This document shows positions 52,496-61,271 of a stretch of DNA of 64,000 nt, piece after piece. The notes under the pieces are model-generated. The model saw only the letters and a list, made by a program, of their open reading frames with translations, did no database searches and was not told where the DNA came from. The first letter of the stretch is position 1. Each line of letters starts with the position of its first letter. The DNA is from Streptomyces sp. NBC_00576 (GTDB lineage: Bacteria > Actinomycetota > Actinomycetes > Streptomycetales > Streptomycetaceae), in assembly GCF_036345175.1 (NCBI RefSeq), contig NZ_CP107780.1:3162001-3226000 (forward strand), given 5' to 3'. A program made the translations under genes and the position numbers.

Positions 52496-53725
52496 GTGCG
52501 CCGACCTACAGTTCCGCCCCCACCGCCCACGCCGCCGACCCCGCCCTTCGACGCCCACGCCGCCCGCAGACTCCGTACCGCCCTCGGGATGGGCCCCGAA
52601 CATGTCGCGTACGGGATGCGGGTCTCGTACGGACTGCCGTACATCACGCCCGACCACGTGATCGCCTGGGAACGCGGCATCATGGCCCCCGGCAAGCATG
52701 AACTCACCGCTCTCGCAGGTGTGTTGTGGTGTGCGCCCTGCGAACTCATCGGCCACCCCGGCACCTTGCGCGAGCATCGCGCCGCGCGCGGCCTCAGGGC
52801 CGAGGACGTCGCCCGGGCCGTCGGGCTCGAACTCCTCGTCTACATACGGATGGAGGAGAGCGGGGAGTGGCGCGGCACCGAGCGGCAGTCCGCGATTCTC
52901 GCCGAGGTGCTCGCTCTCTCGCTCGCCGACTTCATCACCCTCACCGGCCTCGACGGCAAGCTCGCCGGCCTGCTGCGCAGCGCCGTCACGACGCGCTGGC
53001 AGGCGTACGTCCGCCCCGTCAACAAGCTGGTCCCGCTGAACCGGCGTCTCCTGGAGAGCACCCTCCAGGAGCTGCACCGCTACTACCGGGGGCAGCTCAC
53101 CGCCACCCTGACCTGGTCGGACGGTTCCGCGGCGACCGAGGCGAGTCACATCGGACGCGACTTCCTCGACCGGATCGTGGAGCACTTCTGGGCGAGGATC
53201 GACGCCTTCGCCTCTACGCCCCTTGACCATCCAGACCTAGAAGACCGACTCCGCCTCGTCCATCCGGTCCTTCGGGACCGTCTTCAACTCGGTGACCGCC
53301 TCAGCCAGCGGCACCATCACCACGTCCGTCCCGCGCAGCGCCGTCATCCGCCCGAACTGGCCCTGGTGCGCGGCCTCCACCGCGTGCCAGCCGAACCGGG
53401 TCGCGAGGACGCGGTCGTACGCGGTGGGCGTGCCGCCGCGCTGGATGTGGCCGAGGATGACCGGCTTGGCCTCCTTGCCGAGCCGTCGTTCCAGCTCGTA
53501 CGCCAGTGCCGTACCGATGCCCTGGAAGCGCTCGTGGCCGAACTGGTCAATCGCGCCGTGGCCGTAGTCCATGCTGCCCTCGGCGGGGTGCGCGCCCTCG
53601 GCGACGCAGATGACGGCGAACTTCTTGCCGCGCGCGAACCGTTCCTCGACCATCTTGACGAGGTGATCGGGGTCGAAGGGTCGCTCGGGCAGGCAGATGC
53701 CGTGCGCGCCGGCGGCCATGCCTGA
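52496..53725 (+). CDS. XRE-type regulator with two HTH-like units and a C-terminus antisense to pfkA
   Basis: Two HTH-like segments are visible: AARRLRTALGMGPEHVAYGM..VIAWERG and LREHRAARGLRAEDVARAVGLE..RMEESGEWRGTE. They are followed by a helical domain ending near DRIVEHFWARIDAFAS (about residue 240). Beyond this the frame continues about 165 more residues, all complementary to the pfkA coding strand. That C-terminal half is His/Arg-rich and unlike any family, so a stop codon was probably lost near 53220. The start is uncertain (GTG 52496 or TTG 52487; no clear ribosome site). The true domain is 52496 to about 53220. Confidence 0.65.
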   Translation: MRRPTVPPPPPTPPTPPFDAHAARRLRTALGMGPEHVAYGMRVSYGLPYITPDHVIAWERGIMAPGKHELTALAGVLWCAPCELIGHPGTLREHRAARGLRAEDVARAVGLELLVYIRMEESGEWRGTERQSAILAEVLALSLADFITLTGLDGKLAGLLRSAVTTRWQAYVRPVNKLVPLNRRLLESTLQELHRYYRGQLTATLTWSDGSAATEASHIGRDFLDRIVEHFWARIDAFASTPLDHPDLEDRLRLVHPVLRDRLQLGDRLSQRHHHHVRPAQRRHPPELALVRGLHRVPAEPGREDAVVRGGRAAALDVAEDDRLGLLAEPSFQLVRQCRTDALEALVAELVNRAVAVVHAALGGVRALGDADDGELLAAREPFLDHLDEVIGVEGSLGQADAVRAGGHA

Positions 53726-54262
53726 CTCCAGGGCGATCCAGCCCGCGTGCCGGCCCATGACCTCGACGACCATCACGCGCTGATGCGACTCGGCGGTGGT
53801 CTTCAGGCGGTCCATCGCCTCCGTCGCGACGCCCACCGCCGTGTCGAAGCCGAAGGTGCGGTCCGTCGACGAGATGTCGTTGTCGATGGTCTTGGGGACG
53901 CCGACGACCGGGAGGCGCGCGTCGCTCAGCATCCGGGCCGCCGTCAGCGTGCCCTCGCCGCCGATCGGGATCAGTACGTCGATACCGAACTCGCGGGCCA
54001 TGTCCTGCGCGTTCTCGCAGGCCTCGCGCAGCCGGTCGCGCTGGAGACGGGACGAGCCGAGGATGGTGCCGCCGCGGGCGAGGATGCCGCTGACGGCGTC
54101 GAGGTCGAGGGTGCGGTAGCGGCCGTCGAGGAGCCCCGCGTAACCGTCCTCGAAGCCGATGACCTCGTCGTCGTACTGAGTGACCGCTCGGTGCACGACC
54201 GACCGGATCACTGCGTTCAGGCCCGGACAGTCGCCGCCTGCGGTGAGAACTCCGATGCGCAT
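53237..54262 (-). CDS. pfkA: 6-phosphofructokinase
   Basis: A 341-aa glycolytic enzyme converting fructose-6-phosphate to fructose-1,6-bisphosphate. Motifs are LTAGGDCPGLNAVIR, IPIGGEGTL (Gly rather than Asp at the residue that separates ATP from PPi enzymes), PKTIDNDI with catalytic Asp, MGRHAGW and HIQRGGTPTA. The Lys in PKTIDND is typical of the actinomycete group, which uses ATP. It diverges from pta across 240 bp, so glycolytic and acetate genes may be regulated together. Its 3' half is overlapped antisense by the XRE reading frame. Confidence 0.95.
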   Translation of the reverse strand: MRIGVLTAGGDCPGLNAVIRSVVHRAVTQYDDEVIGFEDGYAGLLDGRYRTLDLDAVSGILARGGTILGSSRLQRDRLREACENAQDMAREFGIDVLIPIGGEGTLTAARMLSDARLPVVGVPKTIDNDISSTDRTFGFDTAVGVATEAMDRLKTTAESHQRVMVVEVMGRHAGWIALESGMAAGAHGICLPERPFDPDHLVKMVEERFARGKKFAVICVAEGAHPAEGSMDYGHGAIDQFGHERFQGIGTALAYELERRLGKEAKPVILGHIQRGGTPTAYDRVLATRFGWHAVEAAHQGQFGRMTALRGTDVVMVPLAEAVTELKTVPKDRMDEAESVF

Positions 54263-54502
54263 CGTGCTGTGTCTCCTGCTCGCTGTGATCGTGGTGATCG
54301 CTCTGCTCGCTTGTGATGCCGGTGAGCCACTCCAATTGTTTCACGCCCCGGCGGAGCCCTCGATCCTGTCGGGCGTCGTAGCCAGTGCCGCGGGTACTGT
54401 CAAGAGGGTTCCGCTCACTCCGGTGGGCGATTTTTGCGCGCACCAAAACGATCTACGACGAGCGACGACGATCAACCACGAACAAGGAAACGGAGAGCAC
54501 GC

Positions 54503-56638
54503 GTGACGACCCGCAGCGTGTACGTGACCGGGATCGACCGGGGAGACGGCCGCCAGGTCGTCGAGCTGGGAGTCATGGAACTCCTGACCCGGCAGGTCGA
54601 CCGCGTGGGCGTCTTCCGCCCCCTGGTGCACGACAACCCGGACCGTCTCTTCGAGCTGCTGCGCGCCCGCTACCGCCTCTCCCAGGACCCGGCGACCGTG
54701 TACGGCATGGACTACCCGGAGGCGTCCGCGCTCCAGGCCGAGCAGGGCACCGACGAACTCGTCTCCACCCTCGTCGACCGCTTCCTGCGCGTCGCCCGCG
54801 AGTACGACGTCGTCCTCGTCCTCGGCACCGACTTCGCCGACACCCAGTTCCCGGACGAGCTGGCCCTCAACGCCCGCCTCGCGAACGAGTTCGGCGCGTC
54901 CGTCGTCGCGGTCGTCGGCGGACGCGACCAGACCGCCGAGTCGGTGCTCGCCGAGACGCGCAACGCGTACCGAGCGTACGAGGCGCTGGGCTGTGACGTC
55001 CTCGCCATGGTCGCCAACCGTGTCGCCCGCGAGGACCGCGCCGGCATCGCCGAGGGTCTCAACTCCGGCCTCCCTCGTCTCCCCCGCCTTCCCGTGCCCT
55101 GTTACGTCCTCCCCGACGAGCCCGCCCTCTCCGCACCGACGGTCGCCCAGATCACCCACGCGCTCGGCGGCAAGGTGCTCCTCGGCGACGACTCGGGCCT
55201 CGCCCGTGACGCGCTGGACTTCGTCTTCGGCGGCGCGATGCTGCCCAACTTCCTGACCGCGCTGACCCCCGGCTGCCTGGTCGTCACCCCCGGTGACCGC
55301 GCCGACCTGGTCGTCGGCGCCCTGGCCGCGCACAGCGCCGGTACGCCGCCCATCGCGGGCGTCCTGCTGACCCTGAACGAGCGCCCCAGCGACGAGGTCC
55401 TCACCCTCGCCGCCCGTCTCGCCCCGGGCACCCCGGTCGTCTCCGTGGCCGGCACGAGCTTCCCCACCGCCACCCAACTCTTCTCCCTGGAGGGGAAGTT
55501 GAACGCGGCCACGCCACGCAAGGCGGAGACGGCGCTGGGTCTGTTCGAACGCCACGTCGACACCACCGAGTTGTTGAAGCGCGTCTCCGCACCCAGCAGC
55601 GACCGGGTCACGCCCATGATGTTCGAGCACAAGCTCCTCGAACGCGCCCGCGCCGACAAGCGCCGGGTCGTCCTCCCCGAGGGCACGGAGGAGCGCGTCC
55701 TGCACGCCGCCGAGGTGCTGCTGCGCCGGGGCGTGTGCGACCTGACGCTGCTCGGCCCGGTCGACGGCATCCGCAAGAAGGCCGCCGACCTGGGCATAGA
55801 CCTCGGCGACTGCCAGCTGATCGACCCGCAGACCTCCAAGCTGAGGGACCGGTTCGCCGAGAAGTACGCCGCGCTCCGCGCGCACCGGGGCGTCACGGTC
55901 GAGCTGGCGTACGACGTCGTCTCGGACGTCAACTACTTCGGCACCCTGATGGTCCAGGAGGGCCTGGCCGACGGCATGGTGTCGGGTTCCGTCCACTCGA
56001 CGGCGGCGACGATCCGCCCCGCCTTCGAGATCATCAAGACCAAGCCGGACGCGTCGATCGTGTCGTCCGTCTTCTTCATGTGCCTGGCCGACAAGGTCCT
56101 GGTCTACGGCGACTGCGCGGTCAACCCCGACCCGAACGCAGAGCAGTTGGCCGACATCGCCATCCAGTCGGCGGCCACCGCCGAGCAGTTCGGCGTGGAG
56201 CCGAGGATCGCGATGCTGTCGTACTCGACGGGTACGTCGGGTTCGGGCGCGGACGTCGACAAGGTGCGCGAGGCCACGGAACTCGTCCGCTCGCGGCGCC
56301 CGGACCTCCGGATAGAAGGTCCGATCCAGTACGACGCGGCCGTGGAGCCGACCGTGGCCGCCACCAAGCTGCCCGGCTCCGAAGTCGCGGGCCAGGCAAG
56401 CGTGTTGATCTTCCCGGACCTCAACACCGGCAACAACACCTACAAGGCCGTGCAGCGTTCGGCCGGCGCGATCGCCGTCGGCCCGGTCCTCCAGGGCCTG
56501 CGCAAGCCGGTCAACGACCTGTCCCGGGGCGCCCTGGTCCCGGACATCGTCACCACGGTCGCCATCACGGCGATCCAGGCCCAGACCGCCGGGTCAGTCC
56601 CCAGCCAGGTCCCCACTCAGAAGGTGCCCCACCAGTGA
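54503..56638 (+). CDS. pta: Phosphate acetyltransferase
   Basis: A 711-aa long-type enzyme forming acetyl-phosphate from acetyl-CoA. An N-terminal P-loop-like AAA_26 domain and a DRTGG domain (about 1-370) precede the catalytic PTA_PTB domain from about residue 375 (VTPMMFEHKLLERARADKRRVVLPEG), with LMVQEGLADGMVSGSVHSTAATIRP and the Ser/Arg regions SYSTGTSG and FPDLNTGNN. The GTG at 54503 follows GGAG with seven bases between. It overlaps ackA by 4 bp (GTGA), so both are co-translated. Confidence 0.95.
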   Translation: MTTRSVYVTGIDRGDGRQVVELGVMELLTRQVDRVGVFRPLVHDNPDRLFELLRARYRLSQDPATVYGMDYPEASALQAEQGTDELVSTLVDRFLRVAREYDVVLVLGTDFADTQFPDELALNARLANEFGASVVAVVGGRDQTAESVLAETRNAYRAYEALGCDVLAMVANRVAREDRAGIAEGLNSGLPRLPRLPVPCYVLPDEPALSAPTVAQITHALGGKVLLGDDSGLARDALDFVFGGAMLPNFLTALTPGCLVVTPGDRADLVVGALAAHSAGTPPIAGVLLTLNERPSDEVLTLAARLAPGTPVVSVAGTSFPTATQLFSLEGKLNAATPRKAETALGLFERHVDTTELLKRVSAPSSDRVTPMMFEHKLLERARADKRRVVLPEGTEERVLHAAEVLLRRGVCDLTLLGPVDGIRKKAADLGIDLGDCQLIDPQTSKLRDRFAEKYAALRAHRGVTVELAYDVVSDVNYFGTLMVQEGLADGMVSGSVHSTAATIRPAFEIIKTKPDASIVSSVFFMCLADKVLVYGDCAVNPDPNAEQLADIAIQSAATAEQFGVEPRIAMLSYSTGTSGSGADVDKVREATELVRSRRPDLRIEGPIQYDAAVEPTVAATKLPGSEVAGQASVLIFPDLNTGNNTYKAVQRSAGAIAVGPVLQGLRKPVNDLSRGALVPDIVTTVAITAIQAQTAGSVPSQVPTQKVPHQ

Positions 56639-57855
56639 CCGCGACCCGCGTCCTCGTCCTCAACTCCGGCTCGTCGTCGGTGAAGTACCAGCTGCTCGAC
56701 ATGCGCGACAGCAGCCGCCTCGCCGTGGGCCTGGTGGAACGCATCGGCGAGGAGACGTCCCGTCTGAAGCACACCCCGCTGGCGACCGGCGGCGCGTCCC
56801 GCGAGCGCACGGGCCCGATCGCCGACCACGAGGCGGCTCTGAAGGCGGTGGCGGAAGAGCTTGCGAAGGACGAACTGGGCCTGGACTCCCCGGAGTTGGC
56901 GGCCATCGGTCACCGGGTCGTGCACGGCGGCCTGTCCTTCACCGAGCCGACGGTCATCGACGACACGGTCCTCGCGGAGATCGAGCGGCTGATCCCGGTG
57001 GCTCCGCTGCACAACCCGGCGAACCTCACCGGCATCCGCACGGCCCAGACCCTGCGCCCCGACCTCCCCCAGGTCGCGGTCTTCGACACGGCCTTCCACA
57101 CCACGATGCCGGAGTCGGCGGCCCGCTACGCGATCGACGTGAAGACGGCCGACGAGCACCGCATCAGGCGGTACGGGTTCCACGGCACGTCTCACGCGTA
57201 CGTGTCGCGGGAGACGGCGCGGCTGCTGGGCCGGGCGCCCGAGGACGTGAACGTGATCGTGCTGCACCTGGGCAACGGGGCGTCCGCGTCCGCCGTGCGG
57301 GGCGGGAGGTGCGTGGACACCTCCATGGGGCTGACGCCATTGGAGGGGCTCGTCATGGGTACCCGCTCCGGTGACCTGGACCCGGCCGTCATCTTCCATT
57401 TGACGCGTGTTGGCGGAATGTCCACGGACGAGATCGACACTCTTCTCAACAAGAAGAGCGGCCTGCTCGGCCTGTGCGGAGACAACGACATGCGGGAAAT
57501 CCGCCGCCGTATCGACGAGGGCGGCGCGGACGCCCCGGCGGCCCGGCTGGCCTTCGACATCTACATCCACCGTCTGAAGAAGTACATCGGCGCCTATTAC
57601 GCGGTACTCGGCCGGGTGGACGCCATCGCGTTCACGGCAGGAGTGGGCGAAAACGCGGCGCCGGTGCGCGAGGCGGCGGTGGCGGGCCTGGAGGGCCTCG
57701 GCGTGGCCGTGGACGGCGCCCTGAACGCCGTACGGAGCCAGGAGGCCCGGCTGATCTCTCCCGCGGGCTCAAGGGTCGCGGTGGCGGTCGTCCCGACGGA
57801 CGAGGAGCTGGAGATCGCGACACAGACGTACGCGCTTGTGAGAACGGACAAGTGA
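56635..57855 (+). CDS. ackA: Acetate kinase
   Basis: A 406-aa ASKHA-fold kinase. VLVLNSGSSSVKYQLLD (phosphate 1), IGHRVVHGG, VAVFDTAFHTTMP, RYGFHGTSHAYVS, HLGNGASA and FTAGVGENAAP are the family signatures. It makes ATP and acetate from acetyl-phosphate made by Pta, and runs in reverse for acetate uptake. The GTG start lies inside the pta stop. Confidence 0.96.
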   Translation: MTATRVLVLNSGSSSVKYQLLDMRDSSRLAVGLVERIGEETSRLKHTPLATGGASRERTGPIADHEAALKAVAEELAKDELGLDSPELAAIGHRVVHGGLSFTEPTVIDDTVLAEIERLIPVAPLHNPANLTGIRTAQTLRPDLPQVAVFDTAFHTTMPESAARYAIDVKTADEHRIRRYGFHGTSHAYVSRETARLLGRAPEDVNVIVLHLGNGASASAVRGGRCVDTSMGLTPLEGLVMGTRSGDLDPAVIFHLTRVGGMSTDEIDTLLNKKSGLLGLCGDNDMREIRRRIDEGGADAPAARLAFDIYIHRLKKYIGAYYAVLGRVDAIAFTAGVGENAAPVREAAVAGLEGLGVAVDGALNAVRSQEARLISPAGSRVAVAVVPTDEELEIATQTYALVRTDK

Positions 57856-57968
57856 AGACACTTAACGGATATTGGACGAACATTGAGGTGACATTGCAGG
57901 AAGAGCCTCACCTGAGCGCTATCCCGCCCCTTTGTGTCCAGTCCGTGCCTTCTACGTCGTCCACCAGG

Positions 57969-58008
57969 CGGAATATTCCGAAGCGAAACAAACCGATAGG
58001 ATCGCCCC
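57969..58008 (+). promoter_or_regulatory. Palindrome and promoter-like sequence directly upstream of pyk
   Basis: CGGAATATTCCG (57969-57980) is a perfect 12-bp palindrome. TAGGAT (57997-58002) is a fair -10 hexamer ending seven bases before the ATG, which would give a leaderless or near-leaderless mRNA. TATTCC inside the palindrome is 17 bp upstream but a weak -35. AGGA at 57998 could instead act as a ribosome site, so the two readings compete. Confidence 0.5.
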
Positions 58009-59439
58009 ATGCGCCGTTCGAAAATCGTTTGTACTCTCGGCCCCGCGGTCGACTCCCATGAAATGCTCGTGTCGCTGATCGAGGCCGGAATGAACGTGGC
58101 CCGGTTCAACTTCAGCCACGGCACACACGCCGAGCACCAGGGCCGGTACGACCGGGTCAGGGCCGCCGCCAAGGAGACCGGCCGGGCCATCGGTGTCCTC
58201 GCCGACCTGCAGGGCCCCAAGATCCGCCTGGAGACCTTCGCGGAGGGCCCCGTCGAGCTGGTGCGGGGCGACGAGTTCGTCATCACCACCGAGGACGTCC
58301 CCGGTGACAAGACCATCTGCGGTACGACGTACAAGGGCCTCCCGGGTGATGTGTCGCGCGGCGACCAGATCCTGATCAACGACGGCAACGTCGAGCTGAA
58401 GGTCCTGGACGTCGAGGGTCCGCGGGTGAAGTCGATCGTCATCGAGGGCGGCGTCATCTCGGACCACAAGGGCATCAACCTGCCCGGCGCGGCCGTGAAC
58501 GTCCCGGCACTCTCCGAGAAGGACATCGACGACCTGCGCTTCGCCCTGCGCATGGGCTGCGACCTGGTCGCCCTGTCCTTCGTCCGTGACGCCGGGGACG
58601 TGGACGACGTCCACAAGATCATGGACGAGGAGGGTCGCCGCGTACCGGTCATCGCCAAGGTGGAGAAGCCGCAGGCGGTCGACAACATGGACGCCGTCGT
58701 CGCGGCCTTCGACGGTGTGATGGTGGCCCGCGGTGACCTCGCCGTCGAGTACCCCCTCGAAAGGGTCCCGATGGTGCAGAAGCGCCTGGTGGAGCTGTGC
58801 CGGCGCAACGCCAAGCCGGTGATCGTCGCGACCCAGATGATGGAGTCGATGATCACCAACTCCCGCCCGACGCGCGCCGAGGCCTCCGACGTGGCGAACG
58901 CGATCCTGGACGGCGCGGACGCGGTCATGCTGTCCGCGGAGTCGTCGGTCGGCGCGTATCCGCTCGAGACGGTCCGCACGATGTCGAAGATCGTGGTGGC
59001 GGCGGAGGAGGAACTCCTCTCCAAGGGCCTCCAGCCCCTCGTCCCCGGCAAGAAGCCGAAGACGCAGGGCGGCTCGGTCGCCCGCGCGGCCTGCGAGATC
59101 GCCGACTTCCTCGGCGGCACGGGCCTGGTCGCCTTCACCAAGTCCGGCGACACGGCCCGCCGCCTCTCCCGCTACCGCGCCGCCCAGCCGATCGTCGCTT
59201 TCACCACCGACGAGGGCACCCGCAACCAGCTCGCCCTGAGCTGGGGCGTCGACTCGTACGTCGTCCCGTTCGTCAACAGCACGGACGAGATGGTCTCCCT
59301 GGTCGACCAGGAGATGCTGAAGCTGAACCGCTTCAAGGTCGGCGAGATCGTCGTCATGACAGCCGGCTCCCCGCCCGGTGTCCCGGGCACGACGAACATG
59401 GTCCGCGTGCACCACTTGGGCGAGGGCGAACACGCCTGA
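58009..59439 (+). CDS. pyk: Pyruvate kinase
   Basis: A 476-aa enzyme making pyruvate and ATP from phosphoenolpyruvate. Barrel motifs are RSKIVCTLGPA, MNVARFNFSHG, ADLQGPKIR, VIAKVEKPQAVDNMD, GVMVARGDLAVEYP and ATQMMESMI; the C-terminal allosteric domain is complete. It ends the cluster of pfkA, pta and ackA, from which it is separated by a 153-bp spacer with its own promoter-like sequence. Confidence 0.96.
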   Translation: MRRSKIVCTLGPAVDSHEMLVSLIEAGMNVARFNFSHGTHAEHQGRYDRVRAAAKETGRAIGVLADLQGPKIRLETFAEGPVELVRGDEFVITTEDVPGDKTICGTTYKGLPGDVSRGDQILINDGNVELKVLDVEGPRVKSIVIEGGVISDHKGINLPGAAVNVPALSEKDIDDLRFALRMGCDLVALSFVRDAGDVDDVHKIMDEEGRRVPVIAKVEKPQAVDNMDAVVAAFDGVMVARGDLAVEYPLERVPMVQKRLVELCRRNAKPVIVATQMMESMITNSRPTRAEASDVANAILDGADAVMLSAESSVGAYPLETVRTMSKIVVAAEEELLSKGLQPLVPGKKPKTQGGSVARAACEIADFLGGTGLVAFTKSGDTARRLSRYRAAQPIVAFTTDEGTRNQLALSWGVDSYVVPFVNSTDEMVSLVDQEMLKLNRFKVGEIVVMTAGSPPGVPGTTNMVRVHHLGEGEHA

Positions 59440-59460
59440 TCGGGCGCTTGTACGGCTTTT

Positions 59461-59491
59461 GAGGGCGTCCCCTGCGACAGGGGGCGCCCTC
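59461..59491 (+). terminator. Hairpin after pyk
   Basis: GAGGGCGTCCCCT (59461-59473) pairs with AGGGGGCGCCCTC (59479-59491), 13 bp with one T-G wobble and a 5-base loop. There is no T-run. Probable terminator 22 bp after the pyk stop. Confidence 0.75.
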
Positions 59492-59615
59492 GGTGTTATC
59501 CGGCCGGCCGTGGGACCGGGCGCCAGAAGACGCACTCCTCAAGCTCCGGGAGGTGTCATAGGTTGGCGTTCGACCTGCCGGAGACGGCGAGCAACAGATA
59601 CAACAGGGGGAGATC

Positions 59616-59900
59616 ATGGCGACGTATTCGGTGTCGTTCAGGCTGCGGCGTACGGTCGTCGAGGAGCGGTACGTCTCGGTCCCGATCACCGACGCGGTGA
59701 TGCAGGCGGAACCGGACGAGGACGGCGCCTACCACGTCGACACGGGAAAGCTCGTCGCCGCCGCGATCCAACTCGGCCAGGACGACGCCGACTGGCTGCC
59801 GGAGGAACGAGAGGTCACGCTCCATCCGATCCAGAAGGCACCCGACCATGTCCAGGACCAGGACCAGGCCCTGTCCGACTCCGCGGAGGACCCGCGGTAG
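59616..59900 (+). CDS. Small hypothetical protein, 94 aa
   Basis: ATG 59616 is preceded by GGGGGAG four bases earlier, a very good ribosome site. The product is small and acidic (YSVSFRLRRTVVEERYVSVPI, then DDADWLPEEREVTLHPIQ), predicted soluble with mixed alpha/beta content. No family was recognised. It is convergent with the following DUF397-like gene. Confidence 0.75.
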   Translation: MATYSVSFRLRRTVVEERYVSVPITDAVMQAEPDEDGAYHVDTGKLVAAAIQLGQDDADWLPEEREVTLHPIQKAPDHVQDQDQALSDSAEDPR

Positions 59901-59946
59901 GACGTCGAACTCGCGCTGAATTCGGCAACAGGTCTTGGCGAACTGG

Positions 59947-60138
59947 TCACAGGAGGTGGTCGGCTTTGCCGGCCTTGATGTCCTGGATGAGGGTGCGGAG
60001 GGCGTCTCGGGTGTCGGTGAGGTAGGTGTCCTCCTGGCCTGCGATGGCGATGTAGGCGTTGTTGTGGGGGTCGGTGCCTATGCGGAAGCAGTTGGCGCCT
60101 TCGCCGCAGTAGGGCTCTTCCCAGGTGATGTCGGGCAC
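59947..60138 (-). CDS. DUF397-like small protein
   Basis: A 63-aa product (VPDITWEEPYCGEGANCFRI..TDTRDALRTLIQDIKAGKADHLL). The Trp, the CGEGANCxxI segment and the final (R/A)xLxxxIxxIKxGK pattern resemble DUF397 proteins, which are encoded next to XRE regulators in streptomycetes. The start is GTG 60138 with TAGGAG four bases earlier. It begins 7 bp after the XRE gene's stop and is probably its partner. Confidence 0.72.
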   Translation of the reverse strand: MPDITWEEPYCGEGANCFRIGTDPHNNAYIAIAGQEDTYLTDTRDALRTLIQDIKAGKADHLL

Positions 60139-60145
60139 GGGTCTC

Positions 60146-60997
60146 CTAGAGGTCGTTGACAAGGGTGCGGATGAAGTCCCGTGAGGGCGCGGGGGCGAGC
60201 GCGACGGCTTCGGCCGCGTCGAGGTGGGCGCGGTACTTGTGGAGTTGCGCCTGGGTGTCGATGAACTCCGGGCCGTGTGTGCTGTCGAGTTCCACGGTGT
60301 CGAGGCGGGGGACGGCCGACTCGGCGTAGACGACGGACTGTCCTGCGCCGGGGAAGCCGCCCGCCTTGAACGGGATGACGCGTATCGTCACAGCCTCACG
60401 TTCGGACGCGTGCAGCAGGTGCTGCAACTGCCGCCGCGCGACGGGGGATCCGCCGAACTCCATGCGGAGCGCGGCCTCGTGAAGGATGACGTCGAGGGCC
60501 GGGGGATCCGTCCGGTCGAGTACCTGCTGCCGGTCGACCCGGTGGGCCAGGCGCGCGTTGAGGTCGGGGGCGAGCAGGGGCGGGATCACGGCTCGGAACA
60601 CGGCGCGTGCGTGGTCCTCGGTCTGGAGCAGTCCCGGCAGGTGCACGCTGACGGTGATCCGCAGTCGTTTGGCGTGCCACTCCATCTCGGCGATGTCCAG
60701 GAAGCCGTCCGGGAGCTGGTCCCGGTACTCCTCCCACCAGCCCTTGTCGCGCCCGGCGGCCATGGCTGCCAGGGCCTCGATGAACTCCTCGTCCGCGCAA
60801 CCGTAGTTGGCGGCGAGAGTACGCACGCGGTCGGCGCTGATGCCGGAGCGGCCCGACTCCATGTTGGGCACGTTCGTACGGGGGACGTTCAGCAGCCGGG
60901 CGGCGTGCTCCGTCTTGATCCCGGCCGAGGTGCGCATCCTGCGCAGTTCGGCGCCCAACCGCCTCTGACGCTCCGTCGGTTTGCTCCTCGGCGGCAT
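60146..60997 (-). CDS. XRE-family regulator of the DUF397-associated type (DUF5753)
   Basis: A 283-aa regulator. The N-terminal HTH (LGAELRRMRTSAGIKTEHAA, then NVPRTNVPNMESGRSGIS) is followed by a large domain of about 200 aa (EMEWHAKRLRITVSVHLPGLLQTEDHARAVF, then RQQVLDR and HEAALRMEFG) known as DUF5753. These proteins form modules with DUF397 proteins and histidine-kinase-like ATPases and influence development and secondary metabolism in streptomycetes. The ATG at 60997 is chosen because GAGGGG lies just upstream. The ATPase gene diverges at 61272. Confidence 0.9.
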   Translation of the reverse strand: MPPRSKPTERQRRLGAELRRMRTSAGIKTEHAARLLNVPRTNVPNMESGRSGISADRVRTLAANYGCADEEFIEALAAMAAGRDKGWWEEYRDQLPDGFLDIAEMEWHAKRLRITVSVHLPGLLQTEDHARAVFRAVIPPLLAPDLNARLAHRVDRQQVLDRTDPPALDVILHEAALRMEFGGSPVARRQLQHLLHASEREAVTIRVIPFKAGGFPGAGQSVVYAESAVPRLDTVELDSTHGPEFIDTQAQLHKYRAHLDAAEAVALAPAPSRDFIRTLVNDL

Positions 60998-61271
60998 GCG
61001 CCCCTCCTGTTCGGCTGCGTGACGGGGCCAGTCTGCCGCTGCGGTGCTCCCCTGGTCCACCCGGACTTCCGCGAAGAGTAGTACATGTACTCCTGCCATG
61101 GTCTACGGTTGGTTACTAGTCGCTTACGGCCCGGCATCACTCGGAAGCGCATCGCGCGAGCCTGCCTGCGTCCTCCTTCCCTGGGAGGGGTGCGCTCGCG
61201 CCAGGGAGACAAGCCACCGGTCGGGTGTACGTCGGCTGCGTCAAGTCCGCTGTCCAGCAAGGGAGTTCACT

